Origin: Bacteroidota bacterium
GTDB lineage: Bacteria; Bacteroidota; Bacteroidia; Cytophagales; Cyclobacteriaceae
Direction: 5' to 3'
Length of the DNA: 64,000 nt
NCBI GenBank assembly: GCA_018267135.1
Contig: JAFDZA010000004.1
Span: 186,001-250,000, forward strand
Positions 59,281-64,000 of this stretch are shown piece after piece. Below the pieces are notes generated by a model. That model was given only the letters and a program-made list of their open reading frames with translations. It was not told where the DNA came from and made no database searches. Each line of letters opens with the position of its first letter. Position 1 is the first letter of the stretch. A program made the translations under genes and the position numbers.

Positions 59281-59852
59281 TGGAAGGATTAATTAATGAA
59301 TTTGGATACTTTGCACTGATGGTGGGCACTTTCTTTGAAGGAGAGATAGCCATTCTTACAGCCTCATCGTTAATACATCGTGGTTTCTTTGATTTCCCGT
59401 TTACGGTACTGGCTGCTTTTTTAGGTTCGTTTATCAGCGACTGGGTCTATTACCTTATTGGCCGGCTGAACGGAAAAAAATTTATAATTAACCACCCTAA
59501 ACTTCAGGCAAGGGTAGCTCCGGTAACTGATTTTTTCCATCATCATAAATTTCAAATCCTTTTCAGCTACCGGTTTCTTTATGGTTTCCGGGTTATTATT
59601 CCGTTGGTAATCGGTATGAGCGGATTGCGCCCGAGCAGCTATCTTTTTTATTCTATTGTTACCGGGTTAATGTGGGCTACTGTAGTTAGTACCGTTGGTT
59701 ACTGGACCGGCCGCCTGCTCGGCATCGAAGTAAAATCATTTGAAGAACATTTTATACTTATCGTAATAGGGTTTGCCACATTTGGATTGTTGATTGGGTA
59801 CACTATCAAACGCATTACGGCACGGGGCATAAGCCACGAATCTCAAAAATAA
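59277..59852 (+). CDS. DedA-family membrane protein
   Basis: The 191-residue integral membrane protein is of the DedA superfamily; several members move undecaprenyl phosphate or phospholipids across the membrane and affect envelope stress. The start at 59277 forms an ATGA overlap with the phosphatase stop (the longer frame from 59226 lies inside that gene). It shows EGEIAILTASSLIHRGFFDFP, the conserved YLIGRLNGKKFI segment, and YRFLYGFRVIIPLVIGMSGLRPSSYL, matching the DedA 'F.gRf.p..R......aG' motif. About four to five membrane segments are present. A link to polysaccharide export in this cluster is an inference. Confidence 0.88.
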   Translation: MMEGLINEFGYFALMVGTFFEGEIAILTASSLIHRGFFDFPFTVLAAFLGSFISDWVYYLIGRLNGKKFIINHPKLQARVAPVTDFFHHHKFQILFSYRFLYGFRVIIPLVIGMSGLRPSSYLFYSIVTGLMWATVVSTVGYWTGRLLGIEVKSFEEHFILIVIGFATFGLLIGYTIKRITARGISHESQK

Positions 59853-60667
59853 ACCGGGTGAAAAATCCATCCCCGTTCTAGGTTTAGTTCAATAGCGGGG
59901 GCGGGAAATTTTAAAAATAAAAAAGGGCTGAATAAGTATTTGAAAATTTTGTTTTTGCCCATCAAGGTTGTGGCAATAATATCAACTGAAATAAAAAATC
60001 GCTTTGTTCTGGCTATTTGCGAATAGCTAACCGGGATACCCGTAGCACTTTGCCACACATTGTCGTGCCCGCCCAGCAGGCCTTCGGCTCCATACCCAAC
60101 TGAAAGTACGAGCCACTCCGGTAAAATTTTTTTATGAAAGATTTTATTTATATCCACGGCTACCCAGTAGGTTTGCCCGTTGTAGTCTTTTAATACTTGC
60201 TGCGGTAAACTATAACCGAGCAGAGCCGGCCGGATTAGATGAAATGCTGTAGTATGAAAAGAAAATTTAGGCAAGAGGCCGGAAGCCACCCGATAAGAAA
60301 TGTGCAGGTAGCAAAATAAACTGCCCAGTCCATTGGCCAGCAAGTCAGCAGGCGAGGCTCCATAATTCGGAGAGAAGCCATCCAGTATTTCAATTGGCAA
60401 TAACAGAAGGAAGCCAGACCAGCAAATCCATTTTTTAGATTGTGAGGGATCCAGGCTTTCGCTCTTCCCAAATTTTTGATAGAAATACAAACTCAGATGA
60501 AAGGACGAAAAAAAATGTCCGAGTTTATCGAGGTATAACCACTCAAAAAAATCATTAAAAAAATGAAAAGAAATGAAGGGAGAGTACCAAACCGAGGAAA
60601 GCCAACCCAATAAAACAACGTAGATAAATAGATAGATTAGCAGTTGTTGTTTTTTTAGCAGAGACAT
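59843..60667 (-). CDS. DUF2279 family membrane-associated protein
   Basis: The 274-residue product belongs to a family (DUF2279) of unknown role. The start at 60667 (MSLLKKQQLLIYLFIYVV) was chosen because the longer frame overlaps the permease gene. An N-terminal hydrophobic segment and a second one near 80-100 precede the family core DKLGHFFSSFHLSLYFYQKFG, SGFLLLLPIEILDGFSPNYGASPADLLANGLGSLF. The C-terminal half is beta-rich. It converges on the DedA gene with a 10-bp overlap. Confidence 0.8.
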   Translation of the reverse strand: MSLLKKQQLLIYLFIYVVLLGWLSSVWYSPFISFHFFNDFFEWLYLDKLGHFFSSFHLSLYFYQKFGKSESLDPSQSKKWICWSGFLLLLPIEILDGFSPNYGASPADLLANGLGSLFCYLHISYRVASGLLPKFSFHTTAFHLIRPALLGYSLPQQVLKDYNGQTYWVAVDINKIFHKKILPEWLVLSVGYGAEGLLGGHDNVWQSATGIPVSYSQIARTKRFFISVDIIATTLMGKNKIFKYLFSPFLFLKFPAPAIELNLERGWIFHPVYF

Positions 60668-60677
60668 GAAGCAAAAT

Positions 60678-62093
60678 TCAAGACTTATATTTCTTTTTGA
60701 AATAGAAATAAAATGGGACACCCAGCAACGTGAGCAGCAACCCGAATAGCGAATTGATTAAAGGAGAATTCCCTGCCCGATAATTTTGGATGTCGTTCAC
60801 TAACGTGAGTACCAGAAAAGCCGAAGCGATGAGTATAAATAGAATAGGTACCACCGGGTAGCCCCAGGTTTTATAAGGGCGGTGTGCGTGCGGCATTTTC
60901 TTGCGCAGCACCAGCACCCCGGCCGCGCCCAACGCATAGTAGAGCCAGCTTACAAAAATGAGCATATCGGTAAGCATATCGAACGATCCGCTCAGTATCA
61001 ATAACGAAGTCCACACGGCATGAAGTAACAAGGCGTTACCCGGAGTTTTAAAAGATGGTTGAATTTTTCCGATCGAATGAAAAAAACGTTTTTCGCGAGC
61101 CATGGCAAAGGTTACCCGGGCAGTAGCTAAAATATTTCCGTTGGTGCATCCAAAAGTGGAGATCATGACCAGGAGGGCCATCAATATACCTGCCCCAAAA
61201 CCAAATGCCCGGCTGGCGGCATCCGATGCCACAAAAGCCGAGCCGGCCATTACCTCCAACGGCAAAGCATAAATGTAAGCCAGGTTCATCAACACATAGA
61301 TGCCGATGGTTATCAGCAAACCTATCGATAACCCCAATGGAATGGTGCGCTGCGGATTTTTTATTTCGCCCGCCACAAAAGTAACGTTGTTCCATCCATC
61401 GTACCCCCAAAATGCCCCGGAGGTGGCAGCCACTACGGCCAAGGCTAACCCCCAGCCCGAGAGCGGAGAACTCTGACTGAAATGGGTGAACGATCCGTTG
61501 CCAAAAAGAAAAATTCCAGCTACTAAAAAAATAATGGCAGCCACTTTCAAAAAGGAAAATAGTATTTGCAGATGGTCGCCAGACCGGGTACTCCGGTAAT
61601 TGATGAGCGTGAGGAACCACACCAGAATTATGGTAAGTCCTTTCAATCCGATTTTTTCCAGCGGATAGATGGTGCCAATGGCAGGCAAATGCCAGTAAAC
61701 CAGGTGCTCTGTTTCGGGTGAAAAGCGGGGCAGGGGCACCAGGTATTCGGCATAAATAGAAAACACGTAAGCAATAGAGGCTACCCCGGCTGTATTAAAT
61801 ACGGCTAAGGCCGACCAGCCATATAAAAACGCCACAAAGTCGCCATACATGCGCTGGAAGAAAACATACTGCCCACCGGTTTCGGGTATCATGGCTGCAA
61901 CTTCTGAGTTGGTAAGCGCTCCTAAAAATGTAATGCCCCCGGCCAGCGCCCAAACTCCCACCAGCAACCAAGGGGAGCCTAATTGCGAAGCCATTAATGC
62001 CGGTTTCATAAATATGGCAGAGCCGATAATTCCGCCCACCACCAGCGAGATAGTAGATTTTAGTCCGAGGGTACGAGCTAAGGTGTCTTTCAT
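60678..62093 (-). CDS. APC-superfamily amino-acid permease
   Basis: The 471-residue transporter has 12 predicted transmembrane segments. The first helix holds the substrate-binding break ISLVVGGIIGSAIFMKPALM (APC consensus GxIGSGIF), and helix 6 holds GAFWGYDGWNNVTFVAGEIKNP. It matches the LAT-like/amino-acid exchanger branch of APC (AAT or L-type), so a neutral amino acid is likely, but the solute cannot be specified. It precedes the DUF2279 gene by 10 bp and follows folE, with a 56-bp gap. Confidence 0.9.
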   Translation of the reverse strand: MKDTLARTLGLKSTISLVVGGIIGSAIFMKPALMASQLGSPWLLVGVWALAGGITFLGALTNSEVAAMIPETGGQYVFFQRMYGDFVAFLYGWSALAVFNTAGVASIAYVFSIYAEYLVPLPRFSPETEHLVYWHLPAIGTIYPLEKIGLKGLTIILVWFLTLINYRSTRSGDHLQILFSFLKVAAIIFLVAGIFLFGNGSFTHFSQSSPLSGWGLALAVVAATSGAFWGYDGWNNVTFVAGEIKNPQRTIPLGLSIGLLITIGIYVLMNLAYIYALPLEVMAGSAFVASDAASRAFGFGAGILMALLVMISTFGCTNGNILATARVTFAMAREKRFFHSIGKIQPSFKTPGNALLLHAVWTSLLILSGSFDMLTDMLIFVSWLYYALGAAGVLVLRKKMPHAHRPYKTWGYPVVPILFILIASAFLVLTLVNDIQNYRAGNSPLINSLFGLLLTLLGVPFYFYFKKKYKS

Positions 62094-62149
62094 GTAGCCG
62101 GGGAAAGATAGACAACTTTGTTGGCCCGGCCAATGTTACCCCGGGCTGA

Positions 62150-62839
62150 TTACTTGGAGTTGATATAATTCAGAAATTCGCGTTTGGTATTTTCGTTTTT
62201 AAATTTTCCCGAAAAGTAGGCTGTTCCGGTTTTGCTGCTGGTATCCACCACCCCGCGTGAAGCTACACACAGATGGTTGGCATCCATCACCACGGCTACA
62301 TCGGGTGTGTTGAGTACACGCTCCAGTTCTTTTCCGATTTGTACCGTGAGCCTTTCCTGTACTTGTGGCCGTTTGGCAAAATACTGTACAATGCGGTTAA
62401 TCTTGCTCAGGCCTATTACTTTGCCTGAAGAAAAATAGGCTACGTGTGCTTTGCCGTAAATAGGCACAAAGTGGTGTTCGCAGTGCGAGAAAAAGGTGAT
62501 TTCTTTCTCCACCAGCATTTGGTCGTACTGGTATTTATTTTCAAATAAACGTGCTTTAGGTTGGTTGGCCGGGTTTAACCCGCTGAAGGCTTCCTGCACA
62601 AACATTTTGGCTACTCTGCGCGGGGTGCCGTTCAGGCTGTCGTCATTCAGGTCCAGGCCGAGTGTGAGCATGATCTCTCGAAAATGTACTTCAATTTTTT
62701 CGATTTTTTCCTGATCGGAAAGAGCAAAGGCATCCTCACGCAAAGGAGTTTCATAAGATGAGATGGGGTGGTCTTCTTCCTGATCCAACGCTGCGGAATC
62801 AATGGGCCGGATATTCAACGATATTTCTTTCCGTTTCAT
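62150..62839 (-). CDS. folE: GTP cyclohydrolase I
   Basis: FolE makes dihydroneopterin triphosphate, the entry to folate and pterin synthesis. The 229-residue product has the zinc site FFSHCEHHFVPIYGKAHVAYF, GLSKINRIVQYFAKRPQVQERLT and CVASRGVVDTSSKTGTAYFSG, the type-IA pattern. An acidic N-terminal extension (about 45 residues, LDQEEDHPISS) precedes the core. Its start overlaps the queD stop by 41 bp in another frame, so the two are tightly linked. Confidence 0.93.
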   Translation of the reverse strand: MKRKEISLNIRPIDSAALDQEEDHPISSYETPLREDAFALSDQEKIEKIEVHFREIMLTLGLDLNDDSLNGTPRRVAKMFVQEAFSGLNPANQPKARLFENKYQYDQMLVEKEITFFSHCEHHFVPIYGKAHVAYFSSGKVIGLSKINRIVQYFAKRPQVQERLTVQIGKELERVLNTPDVAVVMDANHLCVASRGVVDTSSKTGTAYFSGKFKNENTKREFLNYINSK

Positions 62840-63209
62840 ACAATTTTATTTTCAGTTCATATTTGTTGTCAATGTGTTGACGTAAAATCTGCCAGATTAC
62901 AACGACTATATTTTCGGCCGTAGGATTCAGGTTTTTAAAATAGACTGTATCTAGGTTCAGGTTTTTATGATCGAATGCGTTGAGGATGTGCTCGCGTATG
63001 AGATCGCTTAATATTTTCAGGTCGAACAAATACCCGGTTTCAGGATCCGGCTCTCCGATCAGGCTCACTTCCATTTCATAGTTATGCCCGTGGTAGTGCG
63101 GGTTGCTGCACTTACCGAAAACTTCGGTATTTTTTTCATCTGTCCACATCGGATTAAAAAGCCGGTGTGCCGCATTGAAGTGTTCTTTTCGGGTTACTTT
63201 AACTTTCAC
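62799..63209 (-). CDS. queD: 6-carboxy-5,6,7,8-tetrahydropterin synthase (6-pyruvoyl-tetrahydropterin synthase family)
   Basis: The 136-residue PTPS-fold enzyme uses the dihydroneopterin triphosphate made by FolE. The zinc His set is in RKEHFNAAHRLFNP and CSNPHYHGHNYEMEVS, with the catalytic Cys in FGKCSNPHYHG and Asp-His in NAFDHKNLNLD. It could serve queuosine (QueD) or pterin synthesis; with folE directly downstream, production of a tetrahydropterin is sensible. It is the first gene of the pair. Confidence 0.9.
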   Translation of the reverse strand: MKVKVTRKEHFNAAHRLFNPMWTDEKNTEVFGKCSNPHYHGHNYEMEVSLIGEPDPETGYLFDLKILSDLIREHILNAFDHKNLNLDTVYFKNLNPTAENIVVVIWQILRQHIDNKYELKIKLYETERNIVEYPAH

Positions 63210-63283
63210 AATGAATTGTAACTTATGAAATTACTTAAAAATAGATTCTTGTTTTAATACCCTGTTAATTTAAAATTTAGGAA

Positions 63284-63317
63284 TTAAAAAAGCCTCGCCT
63301 GATGCAGAACGAGGCTT
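63284..63317 (-). terminator. Intrinsic terminator after the bacilliredoxin gene
   Basis: AAGCCTCG at 63290-63297 pairs with CGAGGCTT at 63310-63317 around a 12-nt loop, followed on the minus strand by TTTTTT. It sits 22 bp after the bacilliredoxin stop. Confidence 0.7.
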
Positions 63318-63338
63318 AGTCCTTTTAGTGGATTGAGT

Positions 63339-63755
63339 TTAACAAAACTCATCAAACACTTCCAGTAAATGCTGCCCGATCATTTGGGCATTACGCCCTT
63401 CTATGTGATGACGCTCTATAAAATGCACCAACTCTCCATCTTTAAATAATGCAATGGAAGGAGAGGAGGGCGGGTAGGGCAGGGTGTACTCACGTGCTTT
63501 GGCTACGGCCTCTTGGTCCACCCCGGCAAATACGGTAGTGAGGTTGCCCGGCTTTTTGGCGGTATGTTGAAGTGCCCACTTAATGCCTGGCCTGGCAGCC
63601 CCGGCAGCACATCCGCACACGGAATTAATGACTAACAAGTTTGTGCCTTGGGTATTTTTTAATGCGCCATCCACATCGGTGGCTGTTTTCAGCTCTTTAA
63701 ATCCGGCTGAGGTAAGTTCATTACGCATCGGAGCTACTAATTGTTCAGGATACAT
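63339..63755 (-). CDS. BrxA/BrxB-family bacilliredoxin
   Basis: The 138-residue thioredoxin-fold protein has the CGC active site in LVINSVCGCAAGAARPG (about 49-56). Bacilliredoxins remove bacillithiol from oxidised protein thiols; this family (YphP/YqiW, DUF1094) is common in Bacteroidota, which make bacillithiol or use it loosely. MYPEQLVAPMRNELTSAGF is the family start. It is a single gene with its own terminator. Confidence 0.92.
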   Translation of the reverse strand: MYPEQLVAPMRNELTSAGFKELKTATDVDGALKNTQGTNLLVINSVCGCAAGAARPGIKWALQHTAKKPGNLTTVFAGVDQEAVAKAREYTLPYPPSSPSIALFKDGELVHFIERHHIEGRNAQMIGQHLLEVFDEFC

Positions 63756-63861
63756 AGTTTTATTTCAAATTTAAGATTTCAAATTTATAACCGTTAATAT
63801 CAACATTCTCTAAATGTTAAAAGTTCTTATTTCATCATTCGTAATTCACAATTCATAATTT

Positions 63862-64000
63862 TCACATGAAACCAAGTTCCAACTTTGCTGTTTCGCTCAT
63901 CCTATCTTGCGAGTAGGGCGGATCAAATGTAAGTTCTACTTTTACTTCGTTTATGCCTTCAATGGTTTTTATTTTTTGTTCTACTTCGCCCGGAATAACC
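63862..64000 (-). CDS. DUF59/SufT-like iron-sulfur assembly protein (C-terminal part, cut by window edge)
   Basis: The 45 in-window codons read VIPGEVEQKIKTIEGINEV and VKVELTFDPPYSQD, ending RMSETAKLELGFM before TGA. This matches the end of DUF59/MIP18-type proteins, where 'V.lTfdPPW....ms.eaR..LG' is conserved, and such domains serve Fe-S cluster maturation (SufT, PaaD-like). The start lies outside the window. The 106 bp between this stop and the bacilliredoxin start hold an AT-rich repetitive stretch. Confidence 0.8.
   Translation of the reverse strand, partial: VIPGEVEQKIKTIEGINEVKVELTFDPPYSQDRMSETAKLELGFM

Noticed and set aside
1..64000. tRNA, rRNA, CRISPR array, prophage or IS element
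   Set aside because: No cloverleaf with TTCRA, no rRNA motif, no regularly spaced repeats, no transposase or phage genes were found; XerD has the housekeeping form.

Overview
The window looks like chromosomal core DNA of a Bacteroidota bacterium, most likely of the order Cytophagales. Three things support this. There is a TonB-dependent receptor with a carboxypeptidase-regulatory N-terminal domain followed by a DUF4249 lipoprotein. There are families largely confined to this phylum: the LptE form seen here, the arginine gene set with an acetyl/succinyl-ornithine carbamoyltransferase, and Bacteroidota-type DUF2279 and DUF4136. Several start sites are preceded by the phylum's -7 element TAnnTTTG, three of them with a TTG/TTTG 19-23 bp upstream. 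Gene density is high, many genes overlap by 1-41 bp, and I saw no rRNA, tRNA, CRISPR array, prophage or intact insertion sequence.

Layout. 1-4.2 kb (minus): secG (partial), a TPR-like protein, lptE, a receiver-less sigma-54 activator and miaB. 4.2-11.9 kb (plus): lipid kinase, gamma carbonic anhydrase, OmpH/Skp, GNAT, HerA/DUF853 ATPase, TonB receptor plus DUF4249 lipoprotein. 11.9-21.5 kb (minus): small lipoprotein, metallophosphoesterase, a TetR-TolC-adaptor-RND efflux operon with a clear operator over its promoter, then a small membrane protein and an ECF sigma factor. 21.6-28.3 kb (plus): alpha/beta hydrolase, unknown small protein, purL translationally coupled to an outer-membrane protein, and a small beta-barrel. 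28.3-32.5 kb (mostly minus): YebC, a 35-residue basic protein (plus strand), a barrel protein, RNase HI, MarC, carbonic anhydrase, AroQ. 32.6-47.1 kb: XerD, DUF4136, RNase D-like exonuclease, saccharopine dehydrogenase-like reductase, DUF4442, Mpo1-like protein, GNAT, GT2, RsgA, KDO transferase, barrel protein, enoyl-CoA hydratase, LMW phosphatase, esterase, M48 and M20 peptidases.

47.2-56.3 kb (minus) is a complete nine-gene arginine operon in the order GNAT-argG-argC-proC-argD-argF'-argB-argE-argH. The carbamoyltransferase carries Val at the residue that separates N-acetyl- from N-succinyl-ornithine enzymes, so the succinylated route is predicted. The 396-bp region upstream holds a palindrome, a structured segment and back-to-back promoter-like boxes.

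56.6-59.9 kb (plus) is the most interesting part. A KdsA-like synthase is followed by a transaldolase/fructose-6-phosphate-aldolase domain fused to the CBS pair normally found on arabinose-5-phosphate isomerase (KdsD), then a KdsC-like phosphatase and a DedA protein. All three enzymes depart from canonical active-site residues. This suggests an alternative, aldolase-based supply of the aldose phosphate for KDO or a KDO-like sugar. 59.8-64 kb (minus): DUF2279 protein, amino-acid permease, folE and queD (overlapping), bacilliredoxin, and the end of a SufT/DUF59 protein.
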